In this document: positions 37,989-45,886 of the stretch, one piece after another
How the letters are laid out: each line of letters begins with the position of its first letter
Numbering within the stretch: the first letter of the stretch is position 1
From: Nonomuraea sp. SBT364
Lineage (GTDB): Bacteria; Actinomycetota; Actinomycetes; Streptosporangiales; Streptosporangiaceae
Direction of reading: 5' to 3'
Length of the DNA stretch: 64,000 nucleotides
NCBI RefSeq assembly: GCF_001083785.1
Contig: NZ_LAVL01000038.1
Span: forward strand, 1-64,000
The notes under the pieces: model-generated
Databases searched by the model: none
What the model saw: the letters and a program-made list of their open reading frames with translations, nothing else
What the model was told of the DNA's origin: nothing
Translations under genes and position numbers: made by a program

Positions 37989-38417
37989 GTGGACATCCCC
38001 GCCGCTTCCACCCCCATCGTCTGCGACATGACCACCGCCCCCGACACCGCCCAGCAGCGCCTGGACGAATACCGGCACCTGTTCGGCCGGCACCTCATCG
38101 ACCGCGCCAAGACCGGTCAGGGCATCCGCTTCCGCCTGCGCGCCGAGCCCGGCGTGGCGGCGTGGGTGCGGGACCTGGCCGCGCGGGAGAAGGCCTGCTG
38201 CGCGTTCTTCGCCTTCGACATCGCCGTCGAGGGCGATCAGGTCATCTGGGACTGCGCGGTCAGCGACGACGACACCGCCCGCGCCATCCTGGAGGAGTAC
38301 TACCGGCTGCCCGACACCGCCCCGCAAAGCCCTGAGGAGTTGGAGAAGCGCCTGGCGGGCAAGGGCCTGCACTTCATCGCCGACCCGGCCGACCCCCTGC
38401 GCTACACGGTCGGCTGA
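37989..38417 (+). CDS. Cys-Cys protein of the mercury-type module (unknown function)
   Basis: GTG start with GAGGAG upstream; 142 residues. A single Cys near the start (TPIVCDMTT) and a Cys-Cys pair in AAREKACCAFFAFDIAVEGD (about residues 69-88) stand out. A paralogue at 40863 has the same pattern. Both follow MerR-type promoters, so a thiol-based metal-binding or metal-handling role is likely, but I do not know a characterised member. The fold looks like a small alpha/beta domain. Confidence 0.7.
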   Translation: MDIPAASTPIVCDMTTAPDTAQQRLDEYRHLFGRHLIDRAKTGQGIRFRLRAEPGVAAWVRDLAAREKACCAFFAFDIAVEGDQVIWDCAVSDDDTARAILEEYYRLPDTAPQSPEELEKRLAGKGLHFIADPADPLRYTVG

Positions 38418-38472
38418 ACCACAGGACCGCACGGATCGAGCCCCGCTCCGGCAAAAAGGTCGGCTGCGGGGC

Positions 38473-38504
38473 TTGCATCCGGGACCCGGGTACAGGTTTA
38501 CCGT
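38473..38504 (+). promoter_or_regulatory. MerR-type promoter, 20-bp spacer
   Basis: TTGCAT (38473-38478), 20-bp spacer with CCGGGACCCGGG, then TACCGT (38499-38504). The ATG at 38511 begins 6 nt after the -10 box, so the transcript may start at or next to that ATG. Confidence 0.75.
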
Positions 38505-38510
38505 CGGGCC

Positions 38511-38585
38511 ATGAGTATTCACCAGATCATCATCGGCGCCGAGCGGGTTCAGCTGCAGGCGGCCGGCGTGGCCGGGGCGGCGTGA
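38511..38585 (+). CDS. 24-residue leader open frame before a MerR gene
   Basis: It begins MSIHQIIIGAERVQLQAAGV and ends AGAA; its TGA overlaps the MerR start (TGATG). The ATG sits at the predicted transcript start, which suggests leaderless initiation and translational coupling to the regulator. It may serve only to bring ribosomes to the MerR start. Confidence 0.5.
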   Translation: MSIHQIIIGAERVQLQAAGVAGAA

Positions 38586-39076
38586 TGGCCGGACAGCCGT
38601 ATGCGGGGTTGCGCAGCGGTGAGGTGGCCGAGGCGGCGGGGGTGAATCAGCAGACGCTGCGCTACTACGAGCGGCGGGGTCTGCTGGCCGAACCTGAGCG
38701 CACGTTGGGCGGGCACCGGCTGTATCGGAGCGAGGTGGTGACGCTGGTACGCGTGATCAAGGTGGCGCAGAGCCTGGGCTTCAGCCTGGAGGAGGTGGCC
38801 GAGCTGCTGGAGGCCGGCCACCACCATCATGAGCGGCCGCAGCAGGCGCGGCAGCGGCCGGACCGGCGGCACTCCGACGCTGACCTGCAGCAGCGCGCCC
38901 GGGCCAAGCTGGCCGAGGTGGAGGCGAAGATCGCCGACCTGGGCGTCATCGCCGAGACGCTGCGGGCGGCGATCCGTGCCGGCTGCGACGATCTGATCAC
39001 GTGCGCGGCGACGCCGAGCTGTCCGTTGCCGTTCGCGGATCTGGCTGGGACGGGGCACCGTGACCCGGGCGCCTAG
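38585..39076 (+). CDS. MerR-family metal-type regulator
   Basis: 163 residues from ATG 38585 (a GTG lies one codon earlier). HTH: RSGEVAEAAGVNQQTLRYYE, RRGLLAEPERTLGGHRLYR. A His run (GHHHHERPQQ, about residue 79) is unusual. The C-terminus GCDDLITCAATPSCPLPFAD supplies three to four cysteines, as in mercury/lead-type MerR proteins. It is the first full gene of a unit that continues with the thioredoxin-like and CcdA genes. Confidence 0.87.
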   Translation: MAGQPYAGLRSGEVAEAAGVNQQTLRYYERRGLLAEPERTLGGHRLYRSEVVTLVRVIKVAQSLGFSLEEVAELLEAGHHHHERPQQARQRPDRRHSDADLQQRARAKLAEVEAKIADLGVIAETLRAAIRAGCDDLITCAATPSCPLPFADLAGTGHRDPGA

Positions 39077-39644
39077 GCGGGCGCCGAGCCGGATGCGGCG
39101 CCGCTGGCCGTGGCTGGCTGTCGCGGGCGTGGCCACGGCGGCGCTGCTCGTCGTGGCCGTCGCCCGCATCGGCCAGGGCGGGCAGGCTTCGCCGGGTGGG
39201 CAGGCGATCAGCGTGCAGCGGGCGGGCGGGGCGCAGGTGGGCCAGCAGGCGGCCGCGTTCACCGCCACGACCAGCGCTGGCGGCCGTGTCACGCTGCCGG
39301 CGGGTAAGCCCGCGGTGCTGCTGTTCATGGCGGCCTGGTGTGAGCCGCTGCTGGAGGCCTCGGCACTGGATCGCATCGAACGCCAGGCCGGATCACGGGT
39401 GGTGGTGCTGGCGGTGGATGTCGATCCCTCCGAACCCGCGGAGGACCTGCGCCGTTTCGCCGGCAAGGTGGGCGCCCGCTACGGTTTCGTGCAGGATCGG
39501 CAGGGGGCTCTGGCGGCCGCGTTCGGGGTGCGGGCGCTGGATTCCACGGTGGTGCTGGATGCGGCCGGGCGGATCGTCTACCGCGATGCCGCGCCCACCG
39601 GTGAGGCGATGCTGCGCTCGGCGCTGGCCAAGGCGGGCCTGTGA
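39060..39644 (+). CDS. membrane-anchored thioredoxin-fold protein with altered active site
   Basis: GTG 39060 overlaps the MerR end by 17 bp; 194 residues. A hydrophobic anchor (WLAVAGVATAALLVVAVA) is followed by a TlpA-like domain. The active site reads AAWCEPLLEAS: the first Cys is present and the second is replaced by Leu, so normal dithiol exchange is not possible. It is coupled to the CcdA gene (4-bp overlap). A metal-binding or monothiol role is possible. Confidence 0.8.
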   Translation: MTRAPRRAPSRMRRRWPWLAVAGVATAALLVVAVARIGQGGQASPGGQAISVQRAGGAQVGQQAAAFTATTSAGGRVTLPAGKPAVLLFMAAWCEPLLEASALDRIERQAGSRVVVLAVDVDPSEPAEDLRRFAGKVGARYGFVQDRQGALAAAFGVRALDSTVVLDAAGRIVYRDAAPTGEAMLRSALAKAGL

Positions 39645-40621
39645 TGGAGCTGCTCTTCTTCGCGTTCGGCGCGGGGGTGCTGGCCACCGTCAACCCGTGC
39701 GGGTTCGCCATGTTGCCGGCCTTCTTCGGCTACTACCTCGGCCACACCGACGAACCCGATGCGGTCGGCGTGGGCGAGGCTGGCGAGGCGACCAATGCGG
39801 GCGATCGCCCGGCATCGGGGGGCGGGCTGCTGGCACGGCTGGCGCACGGGGCGTGGGTGGGGCTGGCGGTCAGCGCCGGGTTCGCGGGCACGTTCGTCGT
39901 GGTGGCCGCCGTGATCGCGGCCGGGTTGCGCCAGCTGGCCGGTGCGGTGCCGTGGGCCGCGGTGGTCATCGGCGGCGTGCTGGTGGTGCTGGGCGGCCTG
40001 CTGCTGGCCGGACGCCAGCTCAGCCCGAAGCTGGGCGCCGGTCCCCGCCGATCAGGGGGGCGGGCCTGGCCGCGCATGGTCGCCTTCGGCGCCGGCTACG
40101 CGGTGGCGTCGCTGTCGTGCACGCTGGGCGTGCTGCTGTCGGTGATCGCGCAGGCGAGCGCTGCGGGCAGCATGGCAGGCACCCTCGCGGTGCTGGCCGC
40201 CTACGCCGCCGGGGCGGCGGTCGTGGTGACCGGCGTGGCGCTGGCCAGCGCGCTGGCCAAGGCGGGGCTGGCCGTGTTGATGCGCCGTCTCATGCCGGTG
40301 CTGGCCCGCGCCAGCGGGCTGCTTCTGATCGTCTCGGGCGGGTATCTGATCGCCTATTGGCTTCCCGCTCTGGGCGGCGAGGGTCCGTCCGCATCGCTGG
40401 GCGCTCTGGCAGAGACGCTCTCCGGCGGCCTGTCGGAGCTGTTGTCGGCCCACTTGCCCGCGGTTGGCGGGGTGGCTGTGCTGCTGGCCGTGGCCGTGGC
40501 CGTCCTGCTGCTGCGTCGCAGGCACAGGGCGGCCGGGCCGCTGGCTGCCGCCACCTTGCCGTCCGGACCTTCGTCCGGATCTTCGTCCGGATCTTCGTCC
40601 GGCACCGACGACTGCTGCTGA
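39641..40621 (+). CDS. CcdA-type thiol-disulfide carrier with Cys-Cys tail
   Basis: 326 residues starting at GTG/ATG 39641-39644. NPCGFAMLPAFFGYYLG (about residue 20) and ASLSCTLGV are the paired redox cysteines. Six or more helices follow. The C-terminal tail is a Gly/Ser repeat (four 12-bp units, 40557-40602) ending GTDDCC, a likely metal-binding end. It resembles the CcdA-like proteins of actinobacterial mercury loci. Confidence 0.85.
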   Translation: MMELLFFAFGAGVLATVNPCGFAMLPAFFGYYLGHTDEPDAVGVGEAGEATNAGDRPASGGGLLARLAHGAWVGLAVSAGFAGTFVVVAAVIAAGLRQLAGAVPWAAVVIGGVLVVLGGLLLAGRQLSPKLGAGPRRSGGRAWPRMVAFGAGYAVASLSCTLGVLLSVIAQASAAGSMAGTLAVLAAYAAGAAVVVTGVALASALAKAGLAVLMRRLMPVLARASGLLLIVSGGYLIAYWLPALGGEGPSASLGALAETLSGGLSELLSAHLPAVGGVAVLLAVAVAVLLLRRRHRAAGPLAAATLPSGPSSGSSSGSSSGTDDCC

Positions 40622-40824
40622 CCTCTGCTCTGCAATGGTCGAGCGGCTGGCCCTCGGGACAGTCGTCGGTGCCGAGATTGATCGTGTCGGCTACTCGGTC
40701 TCCGAGGACCCTAGGACCTGATCCTGGAGACGTTGCCGAAGGTCGGCTTCCTGCGGGGTGAGGAGATCGGCCGCTCACCGAGCATGGTGGAAAGAGAGGA
40801 AAGGGCGCCTGACGGCGAAGGGGC

Positions 40825-40856
40825 TTGCATTCGGTACCTAGGTACAGGTTTACCGT
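40825..40856 (+). promoter_or_regulatory. MerR-type promoter, 20-bp spacer
   Basis: TTGCAT (40825-40830), spacer with GGTACCTAGGTAC, TACCGT (40851-40856). The ATG at 40863 is 6 nt past the -10 box, so a leaderless mRNA is expected. The sequence is nearly the same as at 38473-38504. Between 40622 and 40824 I see no convincing gene. Confidence 0.75.
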
Positions 40857-40862
40857 CGAGGT

Positions 40863-41249
40863 ATGACCCAAGACATCGCCCTTGACCAGCAGTGGGTGCC
40901 CTCGGCGTGCACGCTGCCCACCGCCGAGCAGCCGCTGCGGGTGGCCGAGTTCGACGCCCTGTTCGCCGACGCCGTGCAGGAGCTGGCGCGGCCGGAGCGC
41001 ACGAGGCTGCGCCTGGACCTGGTCTTCAGCCCGGACAACGCCGCGCGGGCCGCCGAGCTGGCGGCGCGGGAGAACGGCTGCTGCTCCTTCTTCACCTTCA
41101 CCTTGACCATCGCCGACGGCAGCCTGGCCCTGGAGGTGACGGTGCCGCCGGAGCAGGTTCAGGTGCTGGACGCGCTGGCCGAGCGCGCCGGCGCGGCAGC
41201 GTCAACGGGTGCGGGTGCGGGTGCGGACGCCAGGAGGAGAGATCTGTGA
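40863..41249 (+). CDS. Cys-Cys protein of the mercury-type module (paralogue)
   Basis: 128 residues. It has PSACTLPTAEQPLRVAEFDA near the start and AARENGCCSFFTFTLTIADG (about residues 68-87). It is a clear paralogue of 37989-38417, with the same spacing of Cys and Cys-Cys. It is first in a unit with a rhodanese, a MerR and a MerT-like gene, all joined by 4-bp overlaps or short gaps. Confidence 0.72.
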   Translation: MTQDIALDQQWVPSACTLPTAEQPLRVAEFDALFADAVQELARPERTRLRLDLVFSPDNAARAAELAARENGCCSFFTFTLTIADGSLALEVTVPPEQVQVLDALAERAGAAASTGAGAGADARRRDL

Positions 41250-41638
41250 CGAAGCGCATCACGCGTGAGGATTTGCGCGCGCTGCTGGAGGGCGGGGGTG
41301 TGCAGCTGGTGGAAGCCCTGCCGGCCGACGCCTTCGCGGCCGAGCACCTCCCCGGCGCGCGCAACGTGCCCGATCAGTTGTCGGCCGAGCTGGCCGGGCA
41401 GGTGGCGCCCGATCGGGCCGCCCCGGTGGTGGTGTACTGCTCGGGCCCGTACTGCAACCGCTCCAAGATCACCGCCGCCGCGTTCGCCCGGCTCGGATAT
41501 GCGGACGTACGCGTCTACCCCGGCGGCAAGCAGGACTGGGCCGAGGCCGGGCTGGCCTTCGAGGGCAGCCGCTCAGGCACGAGCACGATCAGCGGCCCGA
41601 TCAGCGGCGCGGCCGCCGCAGCGGGACGGCCAGCGTGA
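41246..41638 (+). CDS. rhodanese-like sulfurtransferase
   Basis: GTG 41246 with AGGAGGAGA upstream and a 4-bp overlap with the previous gene; 130 residues. It is a single rhodanese domain: HLPGARNVPDQLS, then the active loop VVYCSGPYCNRSK with the catalytic Cys, then YPGGKQDWAEAGLAFEG. It may deliver sulfane sulfur or bind thiophilic metals in this unit. Confidence 0.85.
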   Translation: MTKRITREDLRALLEGGGVQLVEALPADAFAAEHLPGARNVPDQLSAELAGQVAPDRAAPVVVYCSGPYCNRSKITAAAFARLGYADVRVYPGGKQDWAEAGLAFEGSRSGTSTISGPISGAAAAAGRPA

Positions 41639-42096
41639 GCCAGGACATCGTGCTGCACGGTGCGGGCGGGCCGTACCTGCGCAGCGGGCAGGTGGCCGAG
41701 CAGGCCGGCGTCAACCTGCAGACCCTGCGCTACTACGAACGCCGGGGGCTGATCGCCGAACCGGCGCGCAGCCCCGGCGGTCACCGCGCCTACCCGCCCG
41801 AGACCGTCACCCTGCTCACCGTGATCAAAGCCGCCCAGCGGCTGGGCTTCACCCTGGAAGAGGTGGCCGAGCTGATCGACACCGGCCGGCGCGGCCACCC
41901 CACCCCGGACCTGCGCTCCCGCGCGCAGGCCAAGATCGCCGAGGTGGACGCGAGGATCGCCGACCTGGCCACCATCCGCCAGGCGCTGACCCAGGTAGTC
42001 AACGCCGGCTGCGACAGTCTGACCCACTGCACCTGCCCCGACTGCCCCCTGCCGTTCGCCGATCTGGCCCACGATCGCACCCCCAAGGAGAGCTGA
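41635..42096 (+). CDS. MerR-family metal-type regulator
   Basis: GTG 41635 overlapping the rhodanese stop; 153 residues. HTH RSGQVAEQAGVNLQTLRYYE. The C-terminus GCDSLTHCTCPDCPLPFADL carries four cysteines. It is close to the MerR at 38585 (same helix pattern and tail) and probably acts on the twin promoter upstream of 40863. Confidence 0.87.
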   Translation: MSQDIVLHGAGGPYLRSGQVAEQAGVNLQTLRYYERRGLIAEPARSPGGHRAYPPETVTLLTVIKAAQRLGFTLEEVAELIDTGRRGHPTPDLRSRAQAKIAEVDARIADLATIRQALTQVVNAGCDSLTHCTCPDCPLPFADLAHDRTPKES

Positions 42097-42101
42097 TCAC
42101 A

Positions 42102-42476
42102 GTGAGCACCGACCACGACCGTCGCACGCCCATCGCCGTGCCCATCGCCGTGCCCACCACCGTGCCCCTCACCACCTTCAGCGCTCCTGCGACCGAGCGC
42201 TCCAGCAAGGACGATGGCGGACCCCCACGGCGTAGCAAAGTCGCCGCCGCCCTGGCCGTGCTCGCGTGCGCGGCCTGTTGCGCCCTGCCCCTGTTGATCG
42301 GAGCCGGGCTGCTCACCGGAGCCGGCGCCGCGCTGGCCGAGCAGACCCTGCTCGCCGTCGCCGGAGTGCTGGTCGCCGTCGCCGCCGGCATGTGGTGGTT
42401 GCATCGTCGCCGCACCTCACGTGCCGCCCCCAGTGGGGGAAGCTGCGGATGCGGCGGCAGCGGCTGCGGCTGCTGA
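42102..42476 (+). CDS. MerT/MerF-like small membrane protein with Cys-rich tail
   Basis: GTG 42102 with AAGGAG upstream; 124 residues. Two membrane helices: VLACAACCALPLLIGAGLLT (Cys pair inside the first helix, as in MerT/MerF) and LLAVAGVLVAVAAGMWWL. The tail SGGSCGCGGSGCGC adds four cysteines, a metal-binding end that could replace the periplasmic MerP. Likely role: Hg(II) uptake for handling inside the cell. Confidence 0.78.
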   Translation: MSTDHDRRTPIAVPIAVPTTVPLTTFSAPATERSSKDDGGPPRRSKVAAALAVLACAACCALPLLIGAGLLTGAGAALAEQTLLAVAGVLVAVAAGMWWLHRRRTSRAAPSGGSCGCGGSGCGC

Positions 42477-42602
42477 GCCGCCCGGCGCAAGGCCTCGCCC
42501 CGACAGGGCCCGTCGCAGTCAGGCCGCCGCCGAACCGGCATGGCGCTGCCGATAGCGTCACGTGCAGAAATCAAGCGGCATGAGCAGGAGTGGGAGGGCC
42601 GA

Positions 42603-43583
42603 GTGACGCCGCAGACGCAGCCGGAGGGGTTGGTCGCGCGGATGGAGCGTCACCAGGTCGCCATCTACGTGGGGGCGATCGTGGCCGGCGCCGTGGCGGG
42701 ATGGGCCGCCCCGGCGCTGGGATCGGTGCTGGAGCATGCGATCAACCCGGTGCTGGCGGCCCTGCTGTATGTGACGTTCCTGCAGGTGCCCGCCGCCGAG
42801 TTGGTGCGTTCGCTACGCGCGGGCCGGTTCTTGGGGGCCGCGCTGGTGGTGAACTTCGCCGTGGTGCCGCTGGTGGTCGCGGCGATGTTCGCCTTCCTGC
42901 CCGCCGATCACGCGGTCCGCCTGGGCGTGCTGCTGGTGCTGCTGACCCCGTGCGTCGACTACGTGATCGTCTTCACCGGGCTGGCCGGGGGCGACAGCCG
43001 GCGACTGCTGGCCGCCACGCCGCTGCTGCTGCTCGTCCAGATGGTCGCGTTGCCGGTGCTGCTGGTGGCGTTCATGGGCGCCGAGCTGACCGCGGTGGTC
43101 GAGCCGGGGCCGTTCGTCGAGGCGTTCGTGGTGCTGATCGTCATCCCGCTGGCGTTGGCCTGGCTCACCCAGGCGTGGGCGGCCCGCCGCCCAGCTGGGC
43201 GCGCCGTCGCCAAGGGGGCGAGCGCGGCGATGGTGCCGCTGATGGCGGCCACGCTGATCACGGTGGTCGCCTCCCAGGTGCCCAAGCTGGACGGCAACCT
43301 GGCCGCGGTGGCCGCCGTGGTGCCGTTCTACATGCTGTTCCTGGCCGTGATGGCCGTCGCCGGCCTCGCTGTTGGCCGCCTGTTCCGCCTCGACGTGCCG
43401 GCCGGGCGGGCGATCGTGTTCACCGGCGCGACCCGCAACTCCCTGGTCGTGCTGCCGCTCGCGCTGGCGCTGCCCGACGCGCTGGCCGTCGCCTCGGCGG
43501 TCGTGGTCACCCAGACCCTGGTGGAGGTGGTGGGCATGGTCATCTACGTCCGCCTGGTGCCCAGACTGCTTCCGCTTCGCTGA
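42603..43583 (+). CDS. Acr3-like arsenite permease (bile acid:sodium symporter superfamily)
   Basis: GTG 42603 with GGAGGG upstream gives 326 residues; an ATG at 42540 lacks a site. About ten helices. The conserved Cys lies in LLTPCVDYVIVFTGLAGGDS (about residue 118), the position of the essential Cys in Acr3, and FTGATRNSLVVLPLALALP is the second conserved block. Acr3 exports arsenite by proton exchange. It follows the mercury unit by about 125 bp and opens the arsenic half of the element. Confidence 0.85.
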   Translation: MTPQTQPEGLVARMERHQVAIYVGAIVAGAVAGWAAPALGSVLEHAINPVLAALLYVTFLQVPAAELVRSLRAGRFLGAALVVNFAVVPLVVAAMFAFLPADHAVRLGVLLVLLTPCVDYVIVFTGLAGGDSRRLLAATPLLLLVQMVALPVLLVAFMGAELTAVVEPGPFVEAFVVLIVIPLALAWLTQAWAARRPAGRAVAKGASAAMVPLMAATLITVVASQVPKLDGNLAAVAAVVPFYMLFLAVMAVAGLAVGRLFRLDVPAGRAIVFTGATRNSLVVLPLALALPDALAVASAVVVTQTLVEVVGMVIYVRLVPRLLPLR

Positions 43584-43592
43584 GGCGAAGCG
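43573..43592. terminator. hairpin over the stop of the Acr3-like gene
   Basis: CGCTTCGC (43573-43580) and GCGAAGCG (43585-43592) form an 8-bp stem with loop TGAG that includes the stop codon. Confidence 0.5.
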
Positions 43593-43671
43593 AGCGGTGC
43601 AGCTCACGCAGATGAGCCCTGTGCGAACCAGCACGAATGGGCGCCTGCCGGGATGCGCTGTACTTCCTGCC

Positions 43672-44005
43672 ATGACGATCATCCGTTCCCTGGTGTTGTT
43701 CGCCCCGGGCCGCGCTCACCGAGATCGGCGGGGCGTGGCTGATCTGGCAAGGCGTGCGCGAGCAGCGCGGCATGGTGTGGATCGGTGCCGGCGTCATCGC
43801 CTTGGGCCTGTACGGGTTCGTCACCACGCTGCAGCCGGACGCGAACTTCGGCCGCATCCTGGCCGCCTACGGCGGCGTGTTCGTCGCCGGGTCCCTGGCC
43901 TGGTGCATGGTCGTCGACGGGTTCCGGCCCGACCGATGGGACGTCATCGGCGCTCTGGTCTGCCTGGCCGGCGTTGCAGTGATCATGTACGCGCCGCGCG
44001 GGTGA
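43672..44005 (+). pseudogene. YnfA/UPF0060 membrane protein, frameshifted
   Basis: The start [11 protein letters not shown] and the later [60 protein letters not shown] are a complete four-helix YnfA family protein of about 110 residues. The two parts are in different frames: 334 bp is one base too many, with the extra base in GCCCCGGGCC (about 43702-43710). YnfA proteins often sit in arsenic and metal islands. Broken, unless the base is a sequencing error. Confidence 0.75.
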
Positions 44006-44139
44006 TCGGCCCCGCAAGGAGGCCGAGTGCTGAGATCGCCGCCAGAAGTGATCACGGCATCTGCTGTGTGGCGGCACGACCCCTGACCGCGGCGTCTGAG
44101 GTATGAGCCTGAACTGTCCAGCCCCTGCCGGGGGAGGTG

Positions 44140-44574
44140 TCAGCAGCAGAACTTGAGGTAGTTCTGCAGGTCGCCGAGGATGCGGGCGACGCTGTCGCGG
44201 TCACCGCGATACAGCATCTCCTTGCCGGCGCGGCGGGCGGTGACGATACCGCCGCGGCGCAGCAGCGCGAGTTGCTGGGAGGCGGCGGACTGGCTGATAC
44301 CGGCACGCTCGGCGACCTGGTTCACCGACAGCTCGGCGCCTTGGGCGAACAGCAGCATGATCTGCTGGCGGCCCTCGTTGGCCAGCGCCTTGAGGAAGTC
44401 GTGGGTGGCCTGGTCCAGCTGTGGGGCGCACGCGGCGGTCGCGCCGTCGCCGGGCGTCGCGGCCGGCGCGCAGGCGATCCCGGCGCTTGGTACGGCGGCC
44501 GGTTGCCCGGTGTCCGGTCGCGCCGCATTCGGTTGCGGGGTGTCCGGCCTGGTGGCGGGTGGTTCGGTGGCCAT
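44140..44574 (-). CDS. arsR: ArsR-family arsenic-type repressor
   Basis: 144 residues. A Pro/Ala-rich N-terminal extension (about 50 residues, two Cys) precedes the winged helix (FLKALANEGRQQIMLLFAQG, SVNQVAERAGISQSAASQQL). It ends NYLKFCC, a terminal Cys-Cys seen in some ArsR sensors that bind As(III) through C-terminal thiols. It is divergent from the flavoprotein gene at 44653. Confidence 0.87.
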   Translation of the reverse strand: MATEPPATRPDTPQPNAARPDTGQPAAVPSAGIACAPAATPGDGATAACAPQLDQATHDFLKALANEGRQQIMLLFAQGAELSVNQVAERAGISQSAASQQLALLRRGGIVTARRAGKEMLYRGDRDSVARILGDLQNYLKFCC

Positions 44575-44610
44575 GCCTGCTCCCTTCCTTCCGGCATCCT
44601 ACCCATCACA

Positions 44611-44632
44611 TCAAGATATTGACATATTAGAA
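44611..44632. promoter_or_regulatory. ArsR-type operator
   Basis: TCAAGATATTGA (44611-44622) with TCAA/TTGA arms, followed by CATATTAG, in an AT-rich patch between the divergent arsR and flavoprotein genes. Similar TTGACATAT occurs again at 45783-45792 before the next flavoprotein gene. Confidence 0.55.
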
Positions 44633-44652
44633 AATGACGGTACGTTCGCGGC

Positions 44653-45738
44653 ATGCCTCTCGACAACGACTCCGTCCTGATCGTCGGGGCCGGGCAGTCC
44701 GGCCTGGCCGCCGCACACGCCGCCCTGGAGTACGGGCTGCGGCCTGTGGTGTTGGAAGCCTCCGGCCGGACCGCCGGGTCCTGGCCGCGCTACTACGACA
44801 GCCTGGCCCTGTTCTCGCCCGCCCGCTACAGCAGCCTGCCAGGCGCGCCCTTCGGCGGCGATCCCGAACGCTACCCGCGCCGCGACGAGGTGATCGCCTA
44901 CCTGGAACGCTACGCCGCTGCCCTGGCCGGCCGCGGCGCCGAGCTGCGCACCGGCGCCCGCGTGGATGCCGTCGAGGCCAGCGCGGACGGTTTCACCGTA
45001 AGTCTGGACGGGGGCGAAGAACTGGCCGCCCCTGCTCTGATCGCGGCCAGCGGCTCCTTCGGCCGCCCGCACCGGCCCGCCCTGCCCGGCCTGGACACCT
45101 TCACCGGCCAGGTGCTGCACGTCGCCGACTATCGCTCGCCGGCCTCGCTGCCCGGCGAGCACGTCATCGTGGTCGGGGCGGGCAACTCGGCGGTCCAGGT
45201 CGCCTACGAGCTGGCCGCCGATCGGCGGGTGACGCTCGCCAGTCGCACGCCGGTCCGGTTCGTGGAGCAACGTCCGCTGGGGCGGGATCTGCACTTCTGG
45301 TTCCGCGTGACCGGGTTCGACCGGCTGCCGCTGGCACGCGCCGAGACCCCGCCCGCCTCGCCCGTCCTGGATGACGGCCGCTACCGCCGGGCGGTTCGCG
45401 AGGGCCGCTTTCGGCGCCGGGAGATGTTCATGCGCCTGGACGGCGACCAGGTGGCGTGGCCTGACGGCCGGCGTGAACGCGTCGATGCGGTGCTGCTGGC
45501 CACCGGTTACCAGCCGAACCTGCCCTACCTGGCCGGGCTGGGCGCGCTGACGGCCGACGGCCGCCCGCGCCAGCGCCACGGCCTGTCGCTCACCCATGGC
45601 GGCCTGGGTTTCCTGGGCCTGGAGTGGCAGCGCACCCCCTCCTCCAACACCCTGCGCGGGGTGGGCGGCGACGCCCGGCGCGTCGTGGCAGCGCTCGCCC
45701 GCCACCTGCGCGGCGACCGGGAACGCGGCCGCGCCTGA
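44653..45738 (+). CDS. ArsO-like flavin-dependent monooxygenase
   Basis: 361 residues with two dinucleotide motifs: VGAGQSGLAAAHAAL (FAD, residue 11) and VVGAGNSAVQVAYEL (NADPH, about residue 175). FSPARYSSLPG and LLATGYQPNLPYLAGLG are typical of the YhhO/CzcO-ArsO group of class B flavoproteins. Such genes recur in actinobacterial ars operons; oxidation of organic or trivalent arsenic is suspected. It is controlled by the adjacent ArsR. Confidence 0.8.
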   Translation: MPLDNDSVLIVGAGQSGLAAAHAALEYGLRPVVLEASGRTAGSWPRYYDSLALFSPARYSSLPGAPFGGDPERYPRRDEVIAYLERYAAALAGRGAELRTGARVDAVEASADGFTVSLDGGEELAAPALIAASGSFGRPHRPALPGLDTFTGQVLHVADYRSPASLPGEHVIVVGAGNSAVQVAYELAADRRVTLASRTPVRFVEQRPLGRDLHFWFRVTGFDRLPLARAETPPASPVLDDGRYRRAVREGRFRRREMFMRLDGDQVAWPDGRRERVDAVLLATGYQPNLPYLAGLGALTADGRPRQRHGLSLTHGGLGFLGLEWQRTPSSNTLRGVGGDARRVVAALARHLRGDRERGRA

Positions 45739-45746
45739 GCGGCCGC
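45725..45746. terminator. hairpin at the end of the ArsO-like gene
   Basis: GCGGCCGC (45725-45732) and again GCGGCCGC (45739-45746), each self-complementary, form an 8-bp stem with the stop codon in the loop. Confidence 0.45.
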
Positions 45747-45886
45747 ACCTTCCCCAACCTGCTTGATTCGATGAGCATCTAATTTGACATATCCCTAATC
45801 TGTCGGGCATCCTGCCGACGAGCTTACTTAGACAAACTTCAAACCAGCGCGGGCGCGGCTCGCGAGAACCGATGAGGAGATGCGCC

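Noticed and set aside
40557..40602. Four 12-bp repeats considered as a CRISPR or minisatellite
   Set aside because: They are within the CcdA coding frame and encode a Gly/Ser linker; no spacers or repeat array follow.
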